A DNA stretch of 64,000 nucleotides from a candidate division KSB1 bacterium (GCA_034506255.1 JAPDPX010000010.1:177403-241402), one strand, 5' to 3'. Positions 53,734-63,126 are shown, counted from the stretch's first letter. Notes: generated by a model not told the origin, from the letters alone. Made by a program: numbers and translations.

Positions 53734-55578
53734 ATGAGTTCCGCGAACTGGTATAACCAATTACAGTCTGGTTCTTTTTCTTTTTTCATGTTATCATTCA
53801 GTATTGTTACCGCTTTGGGGCAGGCGCCACCGAAAATCGCACAAAATTTTCCACAGCCGTTGGCAACAGAAAAGTATTTAAGCAGTCGTGGCGGGCCAAA
53901 CTTGGCTGATATTGACGGAGATGGCGATTGGGATATAGTTACCGCAAGTGGGAAAATGGTCTACGTTTTCAATAGTGATGGCCGAGCGCTGGCGGGATGG
54001 CCACAAGCGACCATGTATGAAACCAGAGAATCGCCAGCTTCAGGAGATCTCAATGGTGATGGCAAATTGGAGATCGTTACAATTGATTTGGACGCTCCAA
54101 CGGGCAGGGGTTTCCTTTACGCCTGGAACAATTATGGTGAGTTATTGGCAGGGTTTCCTGTATTGTTGCCGGAAGCCGGCGTTGTTTCCGTAACACTTTA
54201 TGATTTGGACCAAAATTCGACAGTGGAAATCATTTGTGGCCTCGAGGCCAAAGTGTTTGTCTTTCAGCACGATGGCACTATTGCCCCGGGCTGGCCCAAA
54301 GATATCTCACCATTTGCTCCCATCGCAAAAGCTGCTGTTGGAGATCTCAATGGCGATGGCGAAGCGGAAATTGTACTGCCCGGGCAATACGCCGCCGATC
54401 GCTTCGAAGATTATCAGGGGCGTTTGTATGTCTGGAACGCCCGCGGTGAGTATTTGCCTGGCTGGCCGGTTACGCTGCCTTCAGGTTACACCTTTGCTGG
54501 TGGTTGCGATCCCACCCTGGCGGATGTGAATGGCGACGGCTTGCTGGAAGTTGCCATTGGAACTTTCAATCCGGTTGCCGCAACGGGATTCGCGGCGTTA
54601 TATCGCTACGACGGCAGCATGATGCCGGGCTGGCCGCAATACCTGGCGGACGGAGACTCGCTGGTGGGTTTTCAGGCCGGCGCGGCAGCGGCAGATATTG
54701 ATCGGGATGGTGCACCGGAATTGATCTTTGGGGACTTGTTTGATCACATTGTCGCCTGGAAAGGCGATGGCAGTGTGGTTGAAGGCTGGCCGATCATTCT
54801 CGGTGAAATTGACCCCACCTTGATCGCTCGGAGCACATACATCAGCCCCGGGGTTGGAGATGTGGACGGTGACGGACATTTAGACATTTTTGTGAGCAAT
54901 AATCAGACCGATTTGATAAATAGTGGCTGGTTTGGCCGTATTTATGTTTTCAATGATAAGGGAACACAATTACCATGGTCGCCACTTCGCCCGAAACAAT
55001 CTGCGACTTCAAGAGCTGTGGCGATGGGAGATTTGAATTGCGATGGCTCGGTGGAATTGGCTGCCGTCTCGGTCGGCAGAAAGGAAATCAACGGACCCAA
55101 AGAAACCTGGCTCACCGTCTGGCAAATCCCCGGCGTGCCCTATGTCCACGAGCGTTTCCCCTGGCCGATGTACGGCCATGACCGCTGGCATACTTCGCAA
55201 TACGGTTTCGTGCCGCCGGATGAGCCTGTGGTGCGGGTTGCAGACCGCAACCAACCCGGCGCGCCGCCAACGGCGTTTGCACTCGAACAGAACTATCCCA
55301 ATCCCTTTGTTCTCTCGCAAAATGCTACTGGCCATTTCACCGCAATCCGCTTTGCGCTGCCCGAGGCCGCGCAGGTGCAGCTTCGTCTCTTCGATATCCT
55401 GGGAGCCGAAGTCAAAACTTGGGCGGTGATGAAGCCTGCTGGGGTGCATGAATTCCGCTGGAATGGCAGAGACAACCGCGGCCAGCCTCTGCCCGGCGGG
55501 GTTTATTTCTATCGTCTGGAAGCCGTTTCTGCAGCGCGCCACGTCGTGCTCACCAAGAAGCTGCTGCTGCTGCGGTGA
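53734..55578 (+). CDS. FG-GAP/VCBS repeat protein with T9SS-type sorting domain
   Basis: A 614-residue surface protein. The ATG of MSSANWYN has GGAGC at the right distance; the signal peptide is about residues 15-35 (ends VTALGQ). The chain is a series of FG-GAP/VCBS-type repeats, seen as Asp-rich motifs such as ADIDGDGDWDIV, GDLNGDGKLEIV, DVNGDGLLEVA and GDVDGDGHLDIF, which usually bind calcium in an integrin-like propeller. The C-terminus carries a Por/T9SS sorting domain (NYPNPFVLSQN, later AGVHEFRWNGRDNRGQPLPGG). Its 5' two-thirds is visibly less GC-rich than neighbouring genes. Confidence 0.9.
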   Translation: MSSANWYNQLQSGSFSFFMLSFSIVTALGQAPPKIAQNFPQPLATEKYLSSRGGPNLADIDGDGDWDIVTASGKMVYVFNSDGRALAGWPQATMYETRESPASGDLNGDGKLEIVTIDLDAPTGRGFLYAWNNYGELLAGFPVLLPEAGVVSVTLYDLDQNSTVEIICGLEAKVFVFQHDGTIAPGWPKDISPFAPIAKAAVGDLNGDGEAEIVLPGQYAADRFEDYQGRLYVWNARGEYLPGWPVTLPSGYTFAGGCDPTLADVNGDGLLEVAIGTFNPVAATGFAALYRYDGSMMPGWPQYLADGDSLVGFQAGAAAADIDRDGAPELIFGDLFDHIVAWKGDGSVVEGWPIILGEIDPTLIARSTYISPGVGDVDGDGHLDIFVSNNQTDLINSGWFGRIYVFNDKGTQLPWSPLRPKQSATSRAVAMGDLNCDGSVELAAVSVGRKEINGPKETWLTVWQIPGVPYVHERFPWPMYGHDRWHTSQYGFVPPDEPVVRVADRNQPGAPPTAFALEQNYPNPFVLSQNATGHFTAIRFALPEAAQVQLRLFDILGAEVKTWAVMKPAGVHEFRWNGRDNRGQPLPGGVYFYRLEAVSAARHVVLTKKLLLLR

Positions 55579-55633
55579 AGCTGTCCTGGTGGCGCCACAT
55601 GCCCGGCCTTGCTGTCACCCTGTCTGCTCTTTT

Positions 55634-56080
55634 GAAAACTCTCCGCCCACGAAAAGGAAATCCCACGGAAATGGTTTGGAGCTGTTTTCGTGGGAGCTTC
55701 AGTTTCGTGGGAGAAAATGCGACCCTTCTTCCGTGACTGAAATTTTTCCCCGAAACAGTAATGCCTCGGCTATTGGCGGGGAACGTAGCGCCGACATCTT
55801 GTCTGCAAGCAGGATGCTTGTACTGCTCTCCGAAAAGGAAGTCCCACGGAAATGGTTTGGAGCTGTTTTCGTGGGAGCTTCAATTTCGTGGGAGATACCG
55901 CGCCCCTCTTCCTTGACTGAAGTTTTTCTCCGCAACAGTAATGCCTCAGCTATTGGCGGGGAACGTAGCGCCGACATCTTGTCTGCAAGCAGGATGCTTG
56001 TACTGCTCTCCGAAAAGGAAATCCCACGAAAATGGTTGGGGCTGTTTTCGTGGGATCTTCAATTTCGTGGGAGAAAACGG
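55634..56080. repeat. Dispersed palindromic repeat block, copy 2 (about 2.5 units)
   Basis: The same palindromic unit as at 52542, here as about two and a half tandem units with a period of 180-181 bases (starts at 55646, 55827 and 56007 by the CCCACGAAAA anchor). The 5' unit is nearly identical to the block at 52542 over about 200 bases. The open frame that crosses it is only the translation of repeats. Confidence 0.85.
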
Positions 56081-56193
56081 GGCTGCTGCGTCTGAAACAT
56101 AAGCGCTGGAGGTGAACGGCCTCTCTCATCCAGCAACTCTTCAAGACCGGGACCCGGCACCCTGACAGCCGGGGGTTCCCTGCAGATGCTGTT

Positions 56194-56919
56194 TCATTGC
56201 TGGCACGCAGGCGGGACAGCGGCCGCGCGGAGTGCCGGCTGCGGATCTCTGCCGCTGACGTTGTAGCGATAGCCGATAAAGATGAGAATGATACCGATCA
56301 ACTCGGTGACGTACAACACCTCGGTGTGGCCGAAGCGTGTGAAGGCGCCGCCAATCCCGGGCAGCAACGCCCCGACCGCAATCCAGATGTTACCGATGAA
56401 GCGGTGATAGGTCTGCCGGCTCTTGCGGAAACGGTAGGCCGACAGCAACGCACCGCCCACCAAAAAGATGAAGGCATAGCTGTTGATCACGGGACTGAAC
56501 AGCCGCACCCACTGCCACTCCAGCACTTTGCCGGACAGGCGTTGCGGCTCCACCAGGGCAGGATTCACCGGCGCGGCGAGCACGCACGCGGCCGCCAGCA
56601 TCAACAGCGGTACCAGTACCAGCGTCAGTCGGTTCGCAGTTTCTCGGCGCAACAGCAAATAAACCGTGCCCTGCGCCAGCGGCGCGCCGCCCAGCAGGGC
56701 GCCGGAAATATACCACATGCGAAATATGCCCTCGTGCCAGCCAAACAACGTCGTGAAGCCTTCCGTGAATGTTCCCACGCCGTAGAGCAGAATGCCGGCC
56801 GCCCACCACAGCAAGTGGGCGCCTTTCCCCTTTTGGCGGTAACGCTGCCAAACGCTCCGGGAAAACGCCAGTGCGATGAGGGTGGTGAAAATGGGGAGAT
56901 AAAGGATGGGGGAGTGCAT
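56194..56919 (-). CDS. Seven-helix membrane protein of unknown function
   Basis: A 241-residue integral membrane protein with about seven hydrophobic helices (for example ILYLPIFTTLIALAF, LLWWAAGILLYGVG, LVPLLMLAAACVLA, FIFLVGGALLSAYRF, LYVTELIGIILIFIGY). It resembles the stand-alone seven-helix modules that are sometimes sensor domains, but no output domain is attached and no family can be named. It is on the - strand, flanked by the repeat block and a 420-base gap. Its ATG start has no strong ribosome-binding site. Confidence 0.7.
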   Translation of the reverse strand: MHSPILYLPIFTTLIALAFSRSVWQRYRQKGKGAHLLWWAAGILLYGVGTFTEGFTTLFGWHEGIFRMWYISGALLGGAPLAQGTVYLLLRRETANRLTLVLVPLLMLAAACVLAAPVNPALVEPQRLSGKVLEWQWVRLFSPVINSYAFIFLVGGALLSAYRFRKSRQTYHRFIGNIWIAVGALLPGIGGAFTRFGHTEVLYVTELIGIILIFIGYRYNVSGRDPQPALRAAAVPPACQQ

Positions 56920-57338
56920 GCCGCGATGAGGTGTAGAATTTTATGACTCTGAGAGAATGATCATGACCGCCGGGATTTTTTGAACCACAAAGATGCGGGC
57001 GAAAGCAATGAGAAAAACAATGCTTGTCTCGCCTCGGAATAGACTGGAATCAACCGGAAAAATGCAAGGCAGGGATGTTGCAAATGGTCAATGGCCTGCG
57101 GCGCACGATGGCACGCACGGCCGGCAGGTCTTGAAGAAAATATGTGGCGTGCTTTGCATCCCCGGTGGTCAACACATTTGATTGCGGCTGTCGCCGCGCT
57201 GGGCTTGCGGTCGCGAATGTCGTTGAGATCTTCCCGGCACAGCACACCGGCCTCCGGCGATGCCGGTCGCCGCCGTCCGGGATGATGCCCGCGGCCTGAG
57301 CGTTTTAAACAGAGGGGGTTTGTAATTCCAGAAGCGCG
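56920..57338. other. Intergenic gap
   Basis: About 420 bases between the membrane protein and the TonB receptor gene (both - strand). No gene recognised; it may contain the promoter of the membrane protein gene. Confidence 0.45.
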
Positions 57339-59627
57339 CTAAAACTCATAGCTCAGGCCGGCAATCCAATGGCGGCCCGGCATGCGATAGCGCGCGAGTT
57401 CTTCGTATTGTGTGTTTAGCAGATTGTTGCAGCTCAGCGAAACCGACGCGCCTTTCATCAGGCCCGCCACCAGCTTGCTGTTCAACAGCCAGTAGGCCCG
57501 GGGCTCATCGTTGGGATAAAGGAAGACCTCCTCGACACGGCTGTTGTAGCGGCCGTCGAGATTGAGCTCGTACTTTTTCCAATTGAACGTGCCGCCGAAG
57601 TTGAGCGCGTGGCGGACGCGATAGGCCAGCAAATCGTCGCTGCGGCCCGCGGAACGGTCCACGGCATCGAGATAGGTGTAACCGGCGCGCAGCCGCAGCC
57701 GGCGCTGCAGATAGAAATTGGCGCCCACTTCCACGCCCTGTATCAGTGCGCGGTTGAGATTGCGCACTTGGAACATCGGCTCGAACTGGCCGGGCTGCTG
57801 CGGCAGCGACACCCAGTAGATCATGTCGCGATAGCGGTAGTGAAACAGCGCGAGATCGACCTCCAGCCAGGTGCCGAACTGGCTGCGCCCGCCGATTTCA
57901 AAGGAACTGACACGCTCGGCCTGCAGATTGGGGTTGGGCACGAACGAAGTGCCGCCGCTGATTTCCTTGCGGAAGAAACGCTCGGCGATCGAAGGTGCGC
58001 GAAACGCCTGGCCCGCGAGGCCGCGCAGCGAGGTGTGCTCGGTGAGATGACATACCAAGCCGATCTTTGGACTCACCTGGCTCTGGCGCCTGCCGCCCAC
58101 TAAAATATTGTAATCCAGCCGCGCGCCGGTGGTGAGCGTGAAGCGCGGCGTCAGGCTCACTTCATCCTGCACATACACCGCGAGATTGTTGACCTGCCGG
58201 TTGCCGTACATGATGCTGTCCGGCGAGCTGACCACGTGATCGATTTGAGCATCCAGGCCGAGGATGAGATCATGGTTTTCGTTCACCTGCCAATCCACCT
58301 GGGTGAGGTTGCCGAACTTGTCGGCATCCACGATCGTGCGCAAACCGTAGGGCTCGTTGTTGGGGATCTGCCGCAGCGGATCCCCTTCGTTGAAATAACT
58401 GCGCGCCGCGTTGCGATAGAAGTAAAACCGTGAGCCGTATTTCACCCGGGCATTGGGCACCGCCCAGTAGTAAAAATCGGCGCCAAGCGCGCGCTTGACC
58501 TGCCGGTCATCGCGATAATGCGGCGCCACCCGATACGGCTGCAGGTTGCTCAGCCAGGTGTGGGGATAATCGTTCTCCGCAAACGTGCCGCCCACGCTCA
58601 CCTCGAAGTTGCGGTTCTGCCGGAAATCCACCAGCAGTTTGCTGTAGAGATCATAGAATTCGTAGGCGCTGCGCTCACGAAAGCCGTCGGATTGTTTGCG
58701 GCTGAGATTGAGCAGATACGACACGCGCCGGTAGCGGCCGCTGTGATTGAAGGCCAGGGTGCTGATCCTGCCGGGGGTGTCGGTGTGGCGCAGCCCAGCC
58801 GGCGGCAATTCATAAAAGCCGTAGCTCGCCTCCACGTGCGTCTTGCGGGCGTAGTTGGGCCGCCGCGTGATCACGTTGACCACCCCGCCCATGGCCGTGC
58901 TGCCATAAAGCGAGGAAAATGCGCCCTTCACGATCTCAATGCGGTCGATGAAATGCAATGGCACCAGGCTCCACAACGCGCCCCCGGAGTCCGAAGTGAG
59001 CGCCGGCCGGCCGTCGATCAACAACAACACGCGGTTGCCCACGCCGCCGCCGGCCACGTCCGAGGAACCGCGAATCGACACCGCCTGCACGGTGGTGCCC
59101 GCCGAGCGAAACACCGAGATGCCCTGCGTCGCGGCCAGCGCCTGATCAAACGTCGTCACGTTGCGCTGGCGGATGGCAAGTGCATCCAGCGTGGCCACGC
59201 TCGCCGGCGCCATGTGCGCCGTCTGCTCCTTGCGCGCCGCGGTCACCGTTATCTCCTCACCTTCCAGATAACTCTCCCGCAGATAAAACTCGCGCACCAG
59301 CCGCTGCCCGGCCGCCAGTCTCACATTGGGCACGCTCAAAGCCTCATAACCCAGGCGCGACAACTGCAGCCGGTGTTCGCCCTCGGGCACGCCGCGGATG
59401 ACGAAACTGCCATCCGTCCCAGTGGCGGCACCCAGCGCCGTGCCCTCCACCACCACGCTCACCCACGCCAGGGGCACTTGCGTTTGGGCATCGAGCACGC
59501 GACCGTGAATTTCGCCTGCACGGCCGGCCGTGCCGTTGCCGGCGGGCTGTGCCCACAACGCAGCGCACAGGCCGCTTAAAAAAAGCACGCCACTGATCGC
59601 GACCAGGATTTTGTTGCTTCTTGACAT
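57339..59627 (-). CDS. TonB-dependent outer membrane receptor with carboxypeptidase-like domain
   Basis: A 762-residue outer-membrane receptor. The ATG of MSRSNKIL is chosen because GAAAG lies eight bases upstream; the ATG two codons before is a close alternative. A signal peptide (about 1-30) is followed by a CarboxypepD_reg-like domain (GEIHGRVLDAQTQVPLAWV..GTDGSFVIRGVPEGEHRL), a plug domain (ASVATLDALAIRQRNVTTFDQAL, with LLIDGRP and GGVVNVITRRP) and a beta-barrel ending with WIAGLSYEF, the terminal Phe needed for outer-membrane insertion. The substrate (iron chelate, B12 or sugar) cannot be told. The upstream neighbour encodes a lipoprotein, 103 bases away. Confidence 0.93.
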   Translation of the reverse strand: MSRSNKILVAISGVLFLSGLCAALWAQPAGNGTAGRAGEIHGRVLDAQTQVPLAWVSVVVEGTALGAATGTDGSFVIRGVPEGEHRLQLSRLGYEALSVPNVRLAAGQRLVREFYLRESYLEGEEITVTAARKEQTAHMAPASVATLDALAIRQRNVTTFDQALAATQGISVFRSAGTTVQAVSIRGSSDVAGGGVGNRVLLLIDGRPALTSDSGGALWSLVPLHFIDRIEIVKGAFSSLYGSTAMGGVVNVITRRPNYARKTHVEASYGFYELPPAGLRHTDTPGRISTLAFNHSGRYRRVSYLLNLSRKQSDGFRERSAYEFYDLYSKLLVDFRQNRNFEVSVGGTFAENDYPHTWLSNLQPYRVAPHYRDDRQVKRALGADFYYWAVPNARVKYGSRFYFYRNAARSYFNEGDPLRQIPNNEPYGLRTIVDADKFGNLTQVDWQVNENHDLILGLDAQIDHVVSSPDSIMYGNRQVNNLAVYVQDEVSLTPRFTLTTGARLDYNILVGGRRQSQVSPKIGLVCHLTEHTSLRGLAGQAFRAPSIAERFFRKEISGGTSFVPNPNLQAERVSSFEIGGRSQFGTWLEVDLALFHYRYRDMIYWVSLPQQPGQFEPMFQVRNLNRALIQGVEVGANFYLQRRLRLRAGYTYLDAVDRSAGRSDDLLAYRVRHALNFGGTFNWKKYELNLDGRYNSRVEEVFLYPNDEPRAYWLLNSKLVAGLMKGASVSLSCNNLLNTQYEELARYRMPGRHWIAGLSYEF

Positions 59628-59730
59628 GGCCATCACTTTCGTCAGTTTGCGTCGATTTGCATTGCTCGGGTTCCCCGTCGTTGCCACGTCGCCTGCGGGG
59701 TTGCCGCTGCGCTTTGGCAACCGGCCGGAC

Positions 59731-60222
59731 TCATGGCGCGAACGCCAGATCCGCCTTGATGTTCAAGCCGGTGTGATCCATCTTGGCATCGGAAATCTCG
59801 ATCGCAGTGGGCGTCGCATAGGTCGGCCGGCCGGTGGTGGCGTCAATGGCCACCCCGCTGTTGTTGGGATCATTGATGTAGATGCCGAGCACCCGCGCGC
59901 CCGCAGGGTTGGCCGGATCACGCCAGCCCACGGTGATTGCCTTGTACGTGCCACGATTCAGGCCTTCGATCTTGTAGTTGTAGGTTGTCGTCTGGGAGAT
60001 GGGCAGCGTCGCGGCAGAAGGCGGCCCTGCCGGCGGCCAGGAGGCCCAAATCGAAACCTGGATCTCTCCGCGCGCCGGCCAGTTGCCCACAAAAGTCACG
60101 GTGCCGGCAACCGAACCATATTGCTGGGTGGGAGTAACGGGGTTATCATCTCCGCCGCAGGCAACCAGGAAAACGGAAAGGGCCGCGAGCAAGAGAATCG
60201 CTGAGAGAAATCTTCGCTGCAT
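59731..60222 (-). CDS. Small lipoprotein upstream of TonB receptor
   Basis: A 163-residue protein started at the ATG of MQRRFLSA, preceded by AAGGAG. The signal peptide ends in a lipobox LVACGGDDN, so Cys22 should be lipidated. The mature part has a carboxypeptidase-regulatory-like beta fold (SVAGTVTFVGNWPARGEIQVSIW and GLNRGTYKAITVGWRD). Its place just upstream of the TonB-dependent receptor on the same strand suggests a surface partner of that receptor, for example a substrate-binding protein, but this is inferred from position. Confidence 0.8.
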   Translation of the reverse strand: MQRRFLSAILLLAALSVFLVACGGDDNPVTPTQQYGSVAGTVTFVGNWPARGEIQVSIWASWPPAGPPSAATLPISQTTTYNYKIEGLNRGTYKAITVGWRDPANPAGARVLGIYINDPNNSGVAIDATTGRPTYATPTAIEISDAKMDHTGLNIKADLAFAP

Positions 60223-61356
60223 TGCAAAAACTCCTTGGAGAAATGGCAAGAATCTGAATTAATTGGCTTTGGCTATATAGCTCGCCGCTGTTATTTTCAA
60301 ACCACATGCCAGCCGCGGAGCGCGAGGAAGTCCGGCCGGCTTTCTGCGCTTCAACTGTTATGAAATCAAACAATTGTATCCACAGGATCCAGCCTGGGCT
60401 TGCATCTCTTGGGGAAGCGGCAAATTGTCATTTTTGCAAGAGCGGCTTTTCAAAATGAAAAGCGGAGTTTCGCTGTAGGAATGGAGGGGGCACCCCAGAA
60501 AGTTCAATCGCTGCAAAAAAACAAAAACCTTCAACCCAGGAAAAAACAGAGAAAGCAGAGCTTGTGGCGCCAAAAAATTTTCCAAACGCCACACTCTCTG
60601 TTTGCTCTGTTTTCTCCTGTTGATCTTTTGGGGTTGCGCCTTGGCGGCGCCGGGGAAATTTGCCTGCGAATTGGATTTGCTGAGCCAGAGTGTGGCGATC
60701 AACGAACTGCCATTGGAAAGGGACGGCCTCTGCGCCTGTTTGGCATATGCGAAAACGACATGAAGGCAGCCATCAATGGGAAATTTCATTCTGCCAAAAT
60801 CTTTTTGAAGCATTCGTATTCTATGCTATGTTTGGAGGAAGAGTTGTTGCCCGGCCCTGTCATGCTGCCGGCCTCTTCCCCAGGCACTGGAATGACCCCG
60901 CAATTGCAGAGGAAGCCCTGGGCCTGGGAAGACGAATAACGGAAAGCGGGGTTCACTTCCTGCGGCCAGAAAATGCCGTAACCTCGACATGAACATGGCC
61001 CATGCCTCGCGGCCCGCTCGCTATCAGAAAACCGTGCATAAAAAACTCGGTTTCCAGAAATTTCACTTGAAATTGTGGTGGTCAATTGGCATAATTGCGA
61101 CAACCAATTGGGGCGGCTGCTCCACGCAACCACCCGGGACGCTGGCAGTAACGAGGAGTCCCGCCATGAATGCTCCATCGTTGCCTTTGGGTCAAAGTTT
61201 TTCCTATCGCGTGCCACTGCTGGGCCGCTTCACGTCTGCTTCTTTCAGCCAGGGCCACGCTCCTTTCTCGGCAGCTTGCCATTCACCATTGCGCAGTCAA
61301 AAGTTACCATTTGCCGTTTTCCATGTGCCGTTCACCGTTCCCCTGCGGCCTTTCCC
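60223..61356. other. 1.1-kb gap without recognisable gene
   Basis: Several overlapping frames on both strands cross this region (for example 60358-60813 on - and 60400-60939 on +). They lack ribosome-binding sites, match no family and show repeated Lys/Gln/Arg-rich stretches. It separates the TonB receptor group from the integron and probably contains the upstream end of it. Confidence 0.45.
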
Positions 61357-61707
61357 ATGAGGACACTGCGAAAACTGCTGCCCGGGCAGCCGGGCACGCG
61401 AAAAATTCTGGCGGAATACGGCGAACGGCTCGTTTGCGTGCGGTATCGCTATGACCGCGCCAACAAACGGCGGCTGAAAACGGTCGAATTGGTCATCGCG
61501 CAGGGGCCGTGGGAGCCTCCGCCTGCCAAAATCGCGTCCGATCGCATCGTGCAACTGCGGGTCAAGTACGGCGAAGTCGCCCTCGGCCGCCAGGTCAGAG
61601 CCGCCGGCGGCAAATGGAACCGGGAGAAGCAGTATTGGGAGTTGCCATATGACAAAGCGCTGCAACTGGGATTGAGCAACCGCATCGTCGAATCATCGCA
61701 GCAGTGA
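61357..61707 (+). CDS. Conserved 116-residue protein adjacent to integron integrase
   Basis: A 116-residue basic protein with the pattern MRTLRKLLPGQPGTRKILAEYGERLVCVRYRYD, then KTVELVIAQGPWEPPP and the C-terminal AAGGKWNREKQYWELPYDKALQLGL. I recall homologues as small hypothetical proteins widely scattered in proteobacterial and environmental genomes; the last section (VRAAGGKWNREKQYWELPY) is the most conserved. No enzyme motif is present; a nucleic-acid-binding role is plausible from the basic residues. It lies 79 bases upstream of the integrase gene on the same strand. No ribosome-binding site is obvious. Confidence 0.65.
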   Translation: MRTLRKLLPGQPGTRKILAEYGERLVCVRYRYDRANKRRLKTVELVIAQGPWEPPPAKIASDRIVQLRVKYGEVALGRQVRAAGGKWNREKQYWELPYDKALQLGLSNRIVESSQQ

Positions 61708-61786
61708 CAATTCACCATCGCCAGTAGGGAACGGGCAGGGGTGAATTGAGAAAGTGTGAAACGTAGCAACGCTGGTGGGGGTAGTC

Positions 61787-62962
61787 ATGAGCCAGTCACT
61801 TCCGGCGCCGGCGGGCGCCCAGCCGCCCAAGCTACTGGACCGACTGCGCTACGAGTTGCGCACCGAGCATTATGCCCGGAGTACCGAGCAAGCCTATGTC
61901 GATTGGGCCTACCGGTACATCATGTTTCACAACAAGCGTCACCCCGTGGAAATGGGGCCGGAAGAAATCAAGCGCTTTCTCACCTATTTGGCGGTGGAGC
62001 GCCACGTGGCGGCCTCGACGCAAAACCAGGCCTTGTGCGCACTGCTGTATTTCTACCGCAAGATTTTGAAGAAGGAGATCAAGCAAGTCGAGGTGGTCTG
62101 GGCGCAAAGGCCCAAGCGCATGCCGGAGGTTTTCACGCCGGAGGAAGCGATGGCGGTGCTCGACCGGCTGACGGGCAAGTATTGGATGATCGGCATGCTG
62201 ATGTATGGATCCGGCGTGCGTGAGATCGAAGGCCTGCGTCTGCGCGTTAAGGACATCGACTTTGGCTATAAAAAAATCACGGTACGTGACGGCAAGGGCG
62301 AGAAAGACCGCGTTACCCTGCTTCCCGAATGCCTCATTGCACCGTTGCAGAGACATCTGCCGGAGGTGAAGAAGCAGCACGAGGCGGATTTGCAAGCCGG
62401 GTTTGGGACGGTGTACCTGCCGTACGCGCTGGCGCGGAAGTACCCGCATAACAACAAGGAATGGGCCTGGCAATACGTGTTTCCGGCGTCGAAGCTCTCT
62501 AAAGACCCGCGCTCCGGTGTGACCCAGCGACATCATCTAGATGCAAGTGCGATACAGAAAGCAGTGCACGACGCCATACGCAAAGCCGGCATTCACAAAC
62601 ACGCAAGTTGCCATACGTTTCGTCATTCGTTTGCGACGCATTTGCTCGAGGCAGGTTACGATATAAGGCTTGTCCAGGAGTTGCTCGGCCATGACGATGT
62701 TGAAACCACCGAGATTTACACCCACGTGCTGGCCAAGCGCTTACAGAGCGTGCGCAGCCCGGCGGACATGTTTGGGAAAAATGGCTTCGTCAAGCCGAAT
62801 ATCGCTCTGGCCGAATTACCGCCGCCGCTGGAAAAACGCTTTCGCGAGGTGGTGGCAAACGGTTTCAAAGGGGACCTGCAAGCTGCGCTGACGGCGTTTT
62901 TGGACTTGCATGATCAGCACGGTGCTTCAGCCGCCAGTCGGGGGGCAAAAAATGTCCAATAG
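61787..62962 (+). CDS. intI: Integron integrase
   Basis: A 391-residue tyrosine recombinase of the IntI family. The ATG start is preceded by a GGGGG run; a GTG four codons earlier is an alternative. All five catalytic residues are present: R145, H276, R279, H302 and Tyr311, one residue offset from IntI1 (R146, H277, R280, H303, Y312). The IntI-specific extra patch is present (YPHNNKEWAWQYVFPASKLSKDPRSG, roughly 225-250), which separates it from XerC/D. After the catalytic Tyr there are 80 residues, against about 25 in IntI1, so the C-terminus carries an extension. The gene is on the same strand as the cassette that follows, the orientation of reverse integrons. Confidence 0.95.
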   Translation: MSQSLPAPAGAQPPKLLDRLRYELRTEHYARSTEQAYVDWAYRYIMFHNKRHPVEMGPEEIKRFLTYLAVERHVAASTQNQALCALLYFYRKILKKEIKQVEVVWAQRPKRMPEVFTPEEAMAVLDRLTGKYWMIGMLMYGSGVREIEGLRLRVKDIDFGYKKITVRDGKGEKDRVTLLPECLIAPLQRHLPEVKKQHEADLQAGFGTVYLPYALARKYPHNNKEWAWQYVFPASKLSKDPRSGVTQRHHLDASAIQKAVHDAIRKAGIHKHASCHTFRHSFATHLLEAGYDIRLVQELLGHDDVETTEIYTHVLAKRLQSVRSPADMFGKNGFVKPNIALAELPPPLEKRFREVVANGFKGDLQAALTAFLDLHDQHGASAASRGAKNVQ

Positions 62963-63071
62963 TAGAGACAAACCCGGTGCATGAAAAATGTCCAACTTTA
63001 GACATTTTGCTCACGCAGAAATGTTTCTAATTGTAGAAACATTGCGAAGAAAAGTTTCTACTACTGGAAAC
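62953..63071. repeat. Four palindromes spaced about 35 bases
   Basis: Four inverted repeats lie at 62953-62970 (TGTC-N10-GACA), 62985-63008 (AAAATGTC-N8-GACATTTT), 63020-63043 (AATGTTTCTA-N4-TAGAAACATT) and 63054-63071 (GTTTC-N8-GAAAC). Centres are 35, 35 and 31 bases apart. The first begins inside the end of intI. They are probably protein-binding sites or part of attI. Confidence 0.75.
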
Positions 63072-63126
63072 AAATGGTTACTGGTACAAACATCGAAAAC
63101 AGCCGAGTCCAGCCGCTGAATAAGAT

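Noticed and set aside
52542..56080. CRISPR array possibility for the repeats
   Set aside because: The units are about 180 bp with conserved internal sequence and no short variable spacers or cas genes.
55448..56095. 215-residue open frame over the end of the VCBS gene and repeat block
   Set aside because: It overlaps a real gene in another frame and otherwise only translates the 180-bp repeats.
60358..60939. Opposing frames in the gap before the integron
   Set aside because: The frames overlap on both strands, have no ribosome-binding site and no recognisable family.
62985..63043. Terminator of intI
   Set aside because: The hairpins are spaced as a regular array and are not followed by a clean T-run in the + direction, so a terminator reading is weaker than a binding-site array.
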